DNA from: Temnopleurus reevesii
Taxonomy: Eukaryota > Echinodermata > Echinoidea > Temnopleuroida > Temnopleuridae
Assembly: GCA_036244855.1 (NCBI GenBank)
Contig: BQKZ01007070.1
Span: 7,651 to 30,173 of the forward strand
DNA: 22,523 nt
Reading direction: 5' to 3'
Positions within the stretch are counted from its first letter, which is position 1. Each line of letters starts with the position of its first letter. Both the position numbers and the translations under genes were made by a program. The notes below the pieces were generated by a model. The model had not been told where the DNA came from, ran no database searches, and saw nothing but the letters and a program-made list of their open reading frames with translations. Shown in pieces: positions 8,822-19,562 of this stretch.

Positions 8822-11326
8822 CTGTAGAATAAATAAAACAAGAACACGACATAAGCTATTTCCCAAGAATTAAGTCGAATGTCAATTCAATGCTCCTGTG
8901 TAATGCTATTCAATTCGGAACTGGCTTGTGATTGTTGTGTCGGCACAGTTCAATACACAGCGTACGGTTCAATTGTCCATGACCGACATTTATTTTGCGG
9001 AAATAGTTTATATCTTGTTCAAGGCTTAAAAATACTTTCAAAAGATTAAGTGAGTCATGAGACAATAGACCTGTATGTCATGTAGTGAACTGTGCAGACA
9101 TCACAAATCCGTCCCGATTTTAATCGCATAACAAATGAGCATTGAATTGGTGTTTGATTTGATTTTATGGAAATATATTTTATCATCGGAAATAATTNAT
9201 AAAAAAGACGTAAGGAACAAAAGAATAAAAGTGCTTGGTTAAATGTTACCAAGCTACGTACTTGATGATTTTGATTGCTGTGTCCGCACAGTTGAGACAA
9301 TAGAGACAATAGAGACATGAGACAATAGATCTGTATGTCATGTACTGAACTGTGCACACATAAAAAAACCCGTCCCGATTTTAATCGCATAACAAATGAG
9401 CATTGAATGTATATTTGATTTGATTTTACGGAGATGTATTACACCGTGTCATAAATAATTTATAAGGAAAGAAAAGGGTTTTGATATCAAAATTAACTTC
9501 TGATGAAACCCTTGAATTCATACTAATATACAACTTGAATATTTTGGAACGACTGGCAAGTCTGTTTTATGTTTTTAGATCTTTGAAGCTGAAATATGAT
9601 GACGTGTTATTTTTTCTTGCTGAGCCCACATAAGATTAAATGGTGATAAACTTTTCATGTTTCATTGAGCATGTTGAGAGCTTGTATTATCTATTAAAAT
9701 GAGAAACATCGTGATAAGAAGGCAATTTCCCCCAAATTATGGAATTGCTTGCTTTTACTCACCAATCCAGATGACAGCCGTTGCAATGTGAGCCTTATAA
9801 AAGCTCTTCTTTGAACGAGACTGCAGAGGGTGTCCTATCGAAAGGTAACGATCAATGGCTAGCGCCACCAATAGACCAGATGTTGCCAGTATAGTTACCT
9901 TGAAGTTGAAAGAAAAACAAAAGTATTGAATTATCTGTGTCAGGGCCGTCGATAGCTTTATTTTCGGGGGGGGGGGGGGGGGTGAGGGTGAGTTCCAATT
10001 ACTTGCGTTTTTCTACCTACAACTTATTGGTACAGTAGATTCTGAAAGGGGTGGTGTTTGCACCCTTTGTAACCCTCATTATGAAGGGCTTGTTTGTAGG
10101 TACAGACTCCTATGGCCTCGGTTTCCGCAATATGTACAGTGCATAATAAAGAGACCACTTTCCAAGAGGAGAAGGCAATGTAGTTTGTAATTTCAGACTC
10201 TATATCATGTATCATGTACTGCACAAAATGGAACACTGAAAGCGAATGATATGTGCTGGCAGACTGTTGGACGGCCATGTATCGCGATGAAAATGACCGT
10301 TTTCCTTGAAAATAAAATTTCTACGGGTCATTAATCTATCGTAAAATACAATGCAATATTAACATAATATTGACTGTATATGTCGATGATGTTAGAATGT
10401 ATAAATTTCCAAATGTACAATCTTCTTTGATCATGATATAGCAGATAAGTGGAAGAGTTATTAAACGGTTTATAAAATCCTTATCTAGTCTGGGCATAAA
10501 GATAGCATTTTACACGAGCTATGGGCTTAGAAATCTAGGCTCTGAACTAAAGACTGAAGCTGCTGCTGAATTTGAACTATATTATTTCTTTTTTTAATCT
10601 AGCTATTTATGGCCATCTAAACTTCATGACAATGAAGGCAAATCGAATTATTGATAAAAAGTAGAAAATTAGACGGACGAAATGAGATGGATTCTAAAAA
10701 ACAGTAGGGTATAATAACATTACGGTAGAAAAAAATGCAAGACATACATCATAACAGTGACCAGTAAAAGTTGTCAATTGTCATGAAAAACATCGTTCAG
10801 TAATATCGTTAAAATACGCATATACTTCTTATCTATTGTATGATTTTTTTCCCAAACTCCTTTGGATCTGTTTTTCTGATTTTTTTTTTGCTGTTAATGA
10901 ATGCAAATTTTTGTCTGGGACAGATCAAGTTTTTAGGGTCCTATATTTGACAAAACCTACCGTTAACGCATACACGGAGAGCAGCGGCATGATTTGGAGC
11001 TCGTTCCCGTGGGTGATGTAGACACCGTGATCAACGATGCCGGCGACGCCGAACGTCATCAGGAAGAAGATATCGCGAATGGCGAGGTGACCGACGAAGA
11101 CATTGCAGACGCTTTTCATGTCCTTCTTCGGAACGATGGAGACGATGAGTGCGTTGCCGATGACGCCGACGGGCACGAGAAGGCACGAGATGACGAGGAC
11201 GGCGATCTCGAAGCTGTAGACATCCTCCAAGCGGTCGTCGTGGTCGTTAGATAGGCTTTCATTGAGAGCTTGGTCCGGGGAGACGGGTGGACAGCGGAAG
11301 ATCGTGCTATGTATACACCGCCGCAT
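8175..11326 (-). CDS. orphan class A GPCR, three exons, 382 aa (join 10961-11326, 9763-9898, 8175-8821)
   Basis: Exons of 366, 136 and 647 nt join with matching phases (0, then 1) at GT-AG sites to give one 382-residue receptor. Exon 1 encodes the N-terminus to early TM3, exon 2 TM3-TM4, and exon 3 TM5-TM7 and the tail. Conserved positions are N58 (1.50), D85 (2.50), D138-R139-Y140, W166 (4.50), P203 (5.50), Y211 (5.58), W257 (6.48) and N299-P300-V-V-Y303. N22-E-S is a glycosylation sequon, and C319/C322 after helix 8 could be palmitoylated. Oddities: position 3.25 is P114 rather than C, ECL2 has no cysteine, and position 6.50 is V259 rather than P. The ATG at 11326 has A at -3 and is the only ATG between the upstream in-frame stop and TM1. 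The C-terminus ends E-S-A-V, a possible class I PDZ ligand. It is a tandem paralogue of the receptor at 16688-21143. The ligand is unknown; it lacks aminergic D3.32 and I cannot assign a named family. Confidence 0.85.
8843..9019 (-). mobile_element. aacacgatataaactatttcc MITE family, copy a (inverted)
   Basis: The termini aacacgacataagctatttcc (left) and ggaaatagtttatatcttgtt (right) are inverted repeats of one another. Internal sequence (cacaacaatcacaagcc on the minus strand) matches the copies at 11752, 12605 and 17426, but in the opposite orientation. The element lies in intron 2, only 21 bp from the exon 3 acceptor, so it probably contributes the branch-point region. Confidence 0.7.
9053..9197 (+). 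mobile_element. degenerate member of the same MITE family, copy b
   Basis: It shares the internal blocks gacaatagacctgtatgtca, gaactgtgca, ccgtcccgattttaatcgca and caaatgagcattgaa with the fuller copies, in plus orientation. The termini are eroded and an N occurs at 9198. It is nearly identical to copy c at 9314, so the pair probably arose by local duplication. Confidence 0.6.
9314..9460 (+). mobile_element. degenerate member of the same MITE family, copy c
   Basis: It is close to copy b over its full length (gacaatagatctgtatgtca, then cccgtcccgattttaatcgc and caaatgagcattgaa). A short gacaatagagacaatagagac tandem repeat sits at its left edge, near 9292-9315. It lies in intron 2 of the middle receptor. 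Confidence 0.6.
9763..9898 (-). CDS. exon 2 of the middle receptor (TM3-ICL2-TM4)
   Basis: The acceptor is CAACTTCAAG|GTAACT and the donor is GGATTG|GTGAGT, close to consensus. The 136 nt encode residues 123-167 plus one base, including A-I-D-R-Y-L-S-I and W166. The length is identical to that of the paralogous exon at 18116-18251. Confidence 0.85.
9966..9982. repeat. G17 homopolymer in intron 1
   Basis: A run of 17 G residues follows the phrase gggccgtcgatag...tttc. The same type of run ends the window and occurs at 4459-4470, so these may be internal poly-G tracts of dispersed repeats. The true length is uncertain in short-read data. Confidence 0.7.
9983..10960. other. intron 1 of the middle receptor
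   Basis: This is AT-rich non-coding sequence with no recognised element. The part next to exon 1 (about 10700-10950) resembles 14660-14860 over an attgtcatga-centred stretch and beyond. Frames seen on the minus strand near 10024-10278 do not resemble any receptor segment. Confidence 0.6.
10961..11326 (-). CDS. exon 1 of the middle receptor (N-terminus, TM1, TM2, start of TM3)
   Basis: The exon carries codons 1-122 from the ATG at 11326. The donor is ACG|GTAGGT at 10961/10960, phase 0. TM1 has the G-N-A-L signature and TM2 has L-A-I-R-D. Codons are more GC-rich than the surrounding intron, as expected for real coding sequence here. Confidence 0.85.
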
Positions 11327-11632
11327 TATTGCACTTAACAAAATATATATTTCGTTCTCAGCTAACCAGTTTGACGGTTTAGATTATGTCGAATTTTGAA
11401 TTTATATCGAAGAAGATTGCACACAACTCGCCGAATATTTCTCACAGAATTAGCAATAATCCAAGTGTAAACTTTCAAATAATACGTCCCAATTCTCAAT
11501 TCTTAATACGATTGTTTCACATCCTAGTGGTGTAATATGGAATATGCAACTACCAGTACATTGAAATAGACCCAACAACACCATGTCTTAAAAGTATCGT
11601 GTCAAATACACACTGTAGGACGTCGAGGAGAA

Positions 11633-12294
11633 ATTTGAGGGTAGGTCCGTATTACAGCGAAAATTAAAGTGATATAGTTTACTGAATATGCTGAAAATAC
11701 GTTTATATGAACATAGGCACATGTGTGCACATGAGCCATGTTCTGTCAATAACACGATATAAACTATTTACGTCAAATAAAGTGGGCCACGGACAGTAGA
11801 TCCGTAAGCCGTGTATCCAACTGTGTTTTGGATACAACAATCACAAACCGGTTCCGTTTTGAATAACATTACAAAGTAGCATTAAATTTGCTTTCGATTT
11901 AATATTTTGGAAATAGTTTATATCGTGTCTAATGTTTATCATATCATAACCCAGCGTTATCGCAAAAGTTGAGTGACCGAATATGACTCGATATGTTACT
12001 TACGTCGACATGAGAAAGATATAAGAATGTCATAGCCACTGGGCAATTTCATCGTCCATTATAAAATTTGATATATTTGTCGACAGATAAATCTGTCAGG
12101 AGACGGTATATAACCTTTACCGTATCTTTAAAGAGGGTTAGGTTTAGGTTACCAGATAGGTGACCCCATCAAATATTTTAGTCGTCCGTAATTCTAACAT
12201 CGCATATCACTTTTGAGGACTAGCTCTCTATTTCTTCGTCACCAATATGAAAGTTCATGTGCGTTGCTTGAAAACACAAACTTGGGAGTAACTT
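11633..12294. repeat. tandem duplication, copy 1 (~0.66 kb)
   Basis: The copy starts near gagggtaggtccgtattacagcg and ends at cttgggagtaactt just before an N (12295). It is matched collinearly at 12487-13144, about 853 bp downstream, with scattered substitutions. It lies directly upstream of the middle receptor's ATG and contains one aacacgatata-type MITE. Confidence 0.85.
11752..11928 (+). mobile_element. aacacgatata MITE family, copy d
   Basis: The left end acacgatataaactattt pairs with aaatagtttatatcgtgt at the right end. Internal blocks ggacagtagatccgtaagcc and acaacaatcacaaaccggtt match the other copies. 177 bp, no coding capacity. Confidence 0.75.
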
Positions 12295-12376
12295 NTTGAA
12301 TTATTTAAGGTATCCTCTATAATATAGTGAACGAATTTAGGTAAAATAATCCCTAGTTACCAAGATATAGACATAT

Positions 12377-12469
12377 CAAAAGGAAGCAACTCCACATATT
12401 TCATTGGAAATGGAAAACACGTTTTCTTGGCTTACTACAAAACATGTTTCCCGGAGTTGCTTCCTTTTG
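12377..12469. repeat. 93-bp hairpin element, 17-bp perfect stem
   Basis: CAAAAGGAAGCAACTCC at 12377-12393 is exactly reverse-complemented at 12453-12469. It sits between the two copies of the local duplication. It has the shape of a very small MITE or a cruciform-forming spacer; no target duplication was identified. Confidence 0.65.
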
Positions 12470-12486
12470 TCAGAGTAGGGCAGAAA

Positions 12487-13144
12487 TGTGAGGGTAGGTC
12501 TGTATTACAGCGAAAGTTAAAGTGATATAGTTCACTGAACATGCTGAAAATATGTTTATATGAACATAGGCACATGTGTGCACATGAGTCATATTCTGTC
12601 AATAACACGATATACGCTATTTCCGTAAAATAAAGTGGGCCACGGACAGTAGATCCGTAAGCCGTGTATTCGACTGTGCGGATACAACAATCACAAGCCG
12701 GTTCCGATTTGAAAAGCATTACAAAGTAGCATTGAATTTCGTTCGACTTAATTCTTATAGGTTATACCATGTCTAATGTTTATTATATTATAACCCCGCA
12801 TTATCGCAACAGTTGAGTGGCCGAAATGTTACTTTCGTATACATGAGAAAGGTGTTAAAAATGGCATAGCCAATGGGCAATTTCATTGTCTATTATACGA
12901 TTCGATATATTTGTCGACATATAAATCTCTCAGAAGACCATGAAGACGGTATATAATCTTCATTTTAAAGAGGGTCAGGTTTAGGTTACCAGATAGCTGA
13001 CCCCATCAAATGTTTTCGTCGTCCGTAATTCTAACATCGCATACAATTTTGTGGACCAGCTCTCTATTTCTCCGTCACCACTATGAAAATAAGATTATGA
13101 AAGTGCATTTGTGTTGCTTGAAAACACAAACTGGGGAATAACTT
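12487..13144. repeat. tandem duplication, copy 2 (~0.66 kb)
   Basis: Collinear with 11633-12294: the same order of agggtaggt, cacatgtgtgcacatgag, MITE, gatatatttgtcgaca, agagggt.aggtttaggtta and ttgcttgaaaacacaaact blocks. Substitutions and small indels show the copies are not recent. Confidence 0.85.
12605..12772 (+). mobile_element. aacacgatata MITE family, copy e
   Basis: This is the homologue of copy d carried within the second duplicate. The left terminus acacgatatacgctatttcc is retained and the right one (ttataccatgt) is eroded. Internal blocks cacggacagtagatccgtaa and acaacaatcacaagccggtt are intact. Confidence 0.7.
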
Positions 13145-13204
13145 CAACCTTTTTCTTAACACGTAATATCCGGGTAACCAAAGTGCAAACTTCAAAAATG
13201 GAAG

Positions 13205-14570
13205 TTCAACTTCGTCGAAATATCCGTTCACCACCACTATCTTAAAGAGTATTCAATTTGTTCCTTCGAGAACACTGAATCAATCGATATTCTTCTTCAT
13301 CACCACTATTTCAAGCACGTTCTTCGGCACCACTCTTTCGAACAATCAATCTCTTAGGCACCATTGTTTCAAACGATAAACCTCTTCGCCATCATCATTC
13401 TACACCATATTTTTGTTCGTCACCACTATTTCAAGCAATATTCCTCTCCGTCGCCACCCTTTTAACTGATCTTTTCCTTTGTCACCAGTTTTTCGATCAT
13501 TCGTATTTGTGACCACTGTTTCAAACGATCCTTCTCTTCGTCACCACAGTTCGATCGATATTTCTGCTCGTCACCACCCTTTTAACAATTGTTTTAATTT
13601 TCATCACCACTCGCCACCCTTTTAACTGATCTTCCCCTTTGTCACCAGTTTTTCGATCATTCGTATTTGTGACCACTGTTTCAAACGACCCTTCTCTTCG
13701 TCACCACAATTCGATCGATATTTCTGCTCGTCACCACCCTTTTAAACAATTGTTTTAATTTTCATCACCACTCTTTCAAACAATCTTTATCGTCGTCACC
13801 ATTCTTTCTAACCATCTATCTTCTTGTCACAATTGTATCAAAGAATCTTTCCTCTTATCACCAACCTTCCAAATCATATTTTCGTTCGTCACCACTATTT
13901 AAAACAGTGGTCCATTTCGTAATCACTATTTCAAACAATTTTTCTCTTCATCACCGGCTCTTCTTTCAATCAATCTTCTTCGTGACCACTGTTTCAAACG
14001 ATCTTTCTTTTCGTTACCACTCTTTCGAACAATCTATCTCCTCATAACAATTATGTCAAAGAATCTTTTATCTCCGTCACCAACATTTCAAATCATATTT
14101 TCGTTCGTCACCAGCTTTTTAAAATATATCTCTTTGTGTCCAATGTTTCAAACGATCTTTCTATTAATCTATTTTGCCATGACCATAATTTCAAACAATC
14201 TTGTGCTTCGTCTTCACTCTCTTAAACGATCTTTGAGTTCGTCACCATCAGTTTTTTTTTCGTTCGACACCAATATTTAGAACAATATTCTATTTCGTCA
14301 CCACTCTTTCGAACAATTTTTTTACTTTGCGACCATTGACATTAACGGATATTTTATTTATTCTTAGCAGTTTCTTGGCATGCTTGGTCACCATCATTTA
14401 AAACTCGATTCCTCTTCGTCACCTTCTTTCAAACCACTATTTAGTACAGTATTCCATTTCGTCACCACTTTTCAAACACTCTATCGAAAAATCTATCTCC
14501 TCGTGACAACTGTTTACTACGATATTTCTCTTCGATTCCATTTTACTCTACAAATTCTTTTTTTTTAATC
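13205..14570. repeat. degenerate ~31-bp satellite array, ~1.35 kb
   Basis: Units of 28-33 bp follow the pattern tcaccactnTTTcaaacnat then ctttctcttcg. About forty are recognisable, and they decay towards both ends. A higher-order duplication is visible: about 162 bp at 13448-13609 is repeated nearly exactly at 13610-13772. Open frames across the array are repeat-derived. The array lies between the two minus-strand receptor genes. Confidence 0.85.
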
Positions 14571-15840
14571 TTCAAAAGGTTGAATCAATGAATGTATCTA
14601 TACCATGTAAATACCGTATTGACGAAAACGGCGTTTCTTTTTTAGTCAAACATTGAAAAAGGGAGGCTTTAAAACAACAGGATATAATAAACTGCTCGCA
14701 GAGAAATATATTTCACACTTCATATCACGTGGCCAATCGTTGCCAATTGTCATGACAAACTACTGTTGAGTTATAACGTTGAACTATTCATAACTTTCTT
14801 GTCATTGTCCGATTTGCCTCAAATGTTTGTTTTCACCTTGGGCAGATCTATTCTCTAATTCTTCGAAAGTGTTCCAATTCTGTTCTTTGTCTTATTGGTA
14901 CAATATAATAAACAAAAACTTCTCTTTTTATCAGTCGATCTAACCATTTATGATGAGTGTTTCACGATTTGATCAATCAAAGTTTCTATCAGAATTATAT
15001 TCAGTACCATAAAATAAATCGTCAAGGGCGCAAGGCTATCGAGTTTCAAGAAAACGTGACGTGCCTTTCTTGACTCGTTAACTAAAGAGCGAGTTGCTGG
15101 TAGGAGGAACAAGCGAATCTTTTTTTTTTTAAAAAATAACAATGTCGTGTGTATGTAAATGCCATTCGAGAGCCAAAACAACCGAAATAAAATGAAACAT
15201 GACAACGGGTCTGCAATGCATATTGACCCTTTTATCCTTCTTTTAATGACATATCATTTATCCAATATCAATTATATTCAACGTCATGTGGCCATCATAA
15301 AACGTTCCCGTACGTAGGTTATTCTATAGCTGACGTTTTGACGATATTTGTGACATGCAAACTCAGAAGACTTGGGTGTGGCAGATGTCCTTTTGATTTC
15401 AATCAATTTTTCAAAAGTGGCTTTCCTTCATTGTCAGACTTTTAACATATCACATCGTGAATATCTCCCAATTCTATTTCCACAGAGAGATTCGTAAAGT
15501 CAAAGCATACCGTAATTTCATCGGGAAAGGGTTGTTTGAAATTATCTAGACCCAGACATTTTTAATAATTTCGATGACATTAAATTCACATCAACAAAAT
15601 CCAAGGAAAGCGATCATTCGAGCATAGCGAATAACATGTGTGATGACGTAACGGACATGAAAAATTACAGCTCCCCTTTCGATATTCTCAATCATATTAT
15701 GGACCCAATTTTTAAAGTATCAACGAGATCATATTTCGTATTGACAAGATGTCACGCGCGTGTACGCGTGGACTGTTCACGTTTGTCCATTGCAACTTTC
15801 CCGTGCTAGACAACAAAGTTCGCAACAATATTTGAAAAAA
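14571..15840. other. intergenic between the satellite and the SINE
   Basis: No gene is supported. A stretch near 14660-14860 resembles the intron 1 side of the middle receptor (10700-10950), but no receptor exon follows it. A minus-strand frame at 14948-15205 contains a poly-Lys artefact from a T-run and no recognisable domain. Confidence 0.55.
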
Positions 15841-15851
15841 ATGTGGAAGTT

Positions 15852-15990
15852 GTGTGGTGTAGCGGAAATGACTCTTGCCTTTCACCTAAAAGGTCACGGT
15901 ACGAATCCACCCCATGGTATTAAATTCCTTCAGCAATTGTGCTGCAATCAATCCAGCTGAGGTGAATGGGAAAATAGCAGATGCAATACT
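15852..15990 (+). mobile_element. tRNA-derived SINE candidate
   Basis: The head reads gtgtggtgtagcggaaatga, with A-box-like TAGCGGAAATGAC, and later GGTACGAATCC, a one-base variant of the B-box GGTTCGAATCC. Spacing is close to that of a tRNA gene. The cloverleaf stems are poorly paired, so this is not a functional tRNA. The following caattgtgctgcaatcaatc and gaggtgaatggg resemble a SINE body. The 66-codon frame across it is chance. Confidence 0.5.
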
Positions 15991-16687
15991 TCACCTAGGA
16001 TTTTGATACCCGGGGGCTGAACTCAAATTTGGCGCCTTTTGCGGCTGAGCTGGGCTGACAAGTAAAACAAAAAGGAAAGTCATCACCTACTTTAGCGCCC
16101 CTTTCGGTGAGTCAGATTTGGTGAGTCAAATTTGGCGCCTCCTAGCTCCGCCCCTATAAGGTCCCCATGTTGCGCGCATGAGCTTTTAATTCATAATGCT
16201 TCTACAGGCTATATTATTGGTGATAATGGGATGTGTGAAAAAGTCCAAATAAAGAAACGACTATACATTTTATCTCTTGCAATTTTATCCCATATTGTAT
16301 GAACTAATCTGGTAACTCATGCTGAAAAAATGAATATGATACTAATGCCATGTACCCTCTGACTATGTGACCTATGGAGAGCTCCGTGTTACATAAATGT
16401 CTCACTTTACCCAGGGGACAAATAAATCACACAGAGGACTAGATTGGGGCACTGCCAATCGATGATATAAAAAAGATGGGTACATGGCAATAATGGCATC
16501 CATCCTTGATATTAATCATATACATTAATCGATCTAGGGATGGGTCTATTCGTGAAATATGTCCATTGATTACCAAATTTGATATAGAAATACATGACGT
16601 AGATATAATAAAGCAAAATACTGTAATACAAGTCCCATACATGCGAGAGTCATTTTGCGTCACGTGATAACTTGGAAGGGATTCATT
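15991..16687. other. 3' flank of the distal receptor gene
   Basis: This is non-coding sequence downstream of the minus-strand stop at 16688. It contains two copies of an aaatttggcgcct phrase (about 16026 and 16128), a short local direct repeat. No clear AATAAA on the minus strand was seen close to the stop, so the 3' UTR length cannot be set. Confidence 0.5.
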
Positions 16688-17271
16688 TTACGTAGACATA
16701 GTGCTGACCATGCTGGCTGTGTTGACTGATGATGACGTCACAAAGAGTGTGCTCCCTCGCCTTGTGCTGTCCAACGTGCTTCGTCGTTGCGGGGTCGAAT
16801 CCGCAAACGGGTGAAAAATAATCTGGACGAGATGACGGTGGAAATCGGGCGTCAGCGTACCGTAAATGATAGGATTTATCGCGCTGCTGATGGCACAGGC
16901 CATTTGAGATAGGATATGAATCAGGACGTGACGGAAAAGTCTGTCATCGTCATCTTCGATGGGGGTGGCGTGGTTCTCGTAGATGCCGTAGCCAAGCCAG
17001 AACCCGCGCGCAACGAGGAATGTAAAAATCAGCATGTTAACCATACGGAGCATGCGCATGTTGCGCTGGTGCTGCCAGCGCGCGACGCGCCCGCCCTCGA
17101 CGAGCTCGCGCTCGCGCACGGAGCGGAGGATGGAGATATGGCAGGCAACGATGGAGATGACGAGGAAGCAGAGGAAGAAGGTTGCTTGGTACAGGGAGAA
17201 ATGCTCGGCGATTACATGACTTTCAGCATCAGACTCGAGAACTGCAACGGTGATACCCATGGCCATTGAAA
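16688..17271 (-). CDS. exon 3 of the distal receptor (TM5-TM7 and tail)
   Basis: The acceptor is TCATCCTGCAG|TTTCAATGG, phase 1, completing V165. The exon ends at a stop at 16688-16690. It contains R-M-L-R-M-V before TM6, an acidic third extracellular loop with D271-D274, N-P-I-I-Y in TM7 and a Ser/Thr-rich tail with R-R-S and R-R-G-S sites that could be phosphorylated. Confidence 0.85.
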
Positions 17272-19505
17272 CTGCAGGATGACAAAATTAAAAAAAATAG
17301 GTAACAAAAAAATGAGCAATGATTAGGAATGTGCATGCTTATAAATTATTCGAAAAATAATTTCATATTCACAAGGTAAATTAGGCAGTGACTGTGGTAA
17401 CTTTGGGGTTCTTTAGTAAAACCATTTAAAACACGATATAAACTATTTCCGAAAAGTTAACTCGAACGCAGACAATAGATCCGTACACCGTGTATTCAAC
17501 TGTGCGGACACAAAAATGACAAGCCGGTACCGATTTTAATAGCGTTACAAAGGAGAATTGAAATTGTGTTCGAATAACTTTTCGAAAATACTTTATATCG
17601 TGTTTTAAGATACGTAAAGTACGTTTCTGGGAGAGTTCCAAATATGTAATTTTTCTGACATGGCATAATTTGTTGCTATGATTGAGCCTTCACTTAAAAT
17701 ATTTATAACAAAGGGTTATACGGTTTTAGGGTTTAGAGTAATCGCTTAAATTATAATCAGCGTTAAATCGCTTGTATATCGAAATAAACAGGACCAATAA
17801 ACTTATCAAATTCAGATGATTCCTATTTTGGCATAAGGATTAGAATAATGAGTATTGCATCGGCTAAAAGGTAACATTTATTTCGCTTCCCGACAATGTT
17901 AACAATATTGCCTCTAAGGTTTCAGCTCTCGATGCGAACCCTCTATAGAATAAATGTCCTTAGTAAGTTATCGAAATTGGTGGACGGTACAAAACGATGC
18001 GCAAAAAATGATGCGCGAATAAGATATACACTTGTCTGTTGATGCGCACTCATTTTCTACCGTTAACAGGCCATAGTCCACCAATTTCAAAATCCCACTA
18101 CTTTCCAAAACATACCTGTCCATACGATAGTTTGGAGTATATTTGCATTCTTGATGGTGCGCCTTTTCTTGTTCTCTAGTGGTCGGACAATGGCGAGGTA
18201 CCTCTGAAAGGCGAGAGCTATTAGGGTCCCACAAGCAGCCGTAAATGTTAGCTGCAATGTGAAAGATAATTGAAATGATGATCACTCCTAATGACAGTGT
18301 CACACGTTAAGACCTATGTTATTTCAGTCAGATTGATGAAAAAACAACAAAGAATGCAGAATCATCATAATCATCATCATCATCGTCATGACCAGTATCA
18401 TTACCATCACCTTTACCATCGCCACCATCATCATCCTCCTCCTCCTCCTCATCATCATCATCATCATCATCCCCATTCTGCTCATCTTCCTCCTCCTCCT
18501 CATCATCATCCTCATCATTATTATTCTCATCGTCGTCATCTTCATTATCTCTATCATTATCATCACTGTCACCAATAACCATCATCGTTACAATTACCAT
18601 CACCACCACCATCACCACCACACTCACCACCACCACCACCACCACCACAAACACCGCCAGAAACACGACGATCACCACCACCACCACCACCACCACCCCC
18701 ACCACCATAACAACAACAACCACCATCACCATCACCATCATCCCCATGACCACCATCACCACAACCACGGCATCACCACCGCCACCGCCACCACCACCAC
18801 CACTTCATCGCCACAACCACCACCACCACCACCACCACGTACCACCACCACCACAACAACAACAACAACCATCACCATCACCATCATCACCATCACCACC
18901 ATCACCACAACCACGGCATCATCACCACCACCACCACCACGGCATCACCACCACCACCATCACCAACACCCCACAACCACCACGACAACCACCACCAACA
19001 ACAATTACGCAACTAAAACCACGGTCACCACTACCACCACCACCACCTTCATCCTTCTCAATTACCGTATGTGTGAACATGATGCCTGCATGCCGACTGC
19101 ATGGCTGTACTCTAAACTAACAGGTTCATCATGATAGGCAATGTTTGCCAAACCGATGACATATCGACCACGCTGAACACACACACAACTCATAAACCAT
19201 AAACAGCACCACAAATACGACGATCACCATCACCACCACTATACCATTATCAACACCACCTCCACCACCACCATCAACACCATTACCATCACCACCACCA
19301 CCACAACCACCGCCACAGCCAATACCACCACTACAACAACCATCACCACCATCAGTACCACCATCCTAATCACAACCATCATGCTACTCACAACCACCAT
19401 CATCCTCACCGTCACCACCACCACCACCGCACAACCACCACGACAACCACCACATCAACGCAACTACAACCACGGTCGCCACTACCACCATTATCATCAT
19501 CCTTC

Positions 19506-19562
<57 letters not shown>

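Noticed and set aside
8822..8852. Start of the middle receptor's third exon at the ATG at 8852 as a separate 225-aa protein
   Set aside because: The segment lies upstream of a good acceptor, and TM1-TM4 are found in phase-matched upstream exons.
10994..11254. Acidic plus-strand frame of 86 codons
   Set aside because: It is the antisense shadow of receptor exon 1.
15852..15925. Functional tRNA gene
   Set aside because: The B-box has a mismatch, and the acceptor and T-stem do not pair properly.
16916..17269. Plus-strand frame of 117 codons
   Set aside because: It is the antisense shadow of the distal receptor exon 3.
18291..19134. Long open frames rich in His, Ile, Thr or Pro (plus strand) and Met/Val/Asp (minus strand)
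   Set aside because: They are trinucleotide microsatellites read in different frames, and they overlap each other on both strands.
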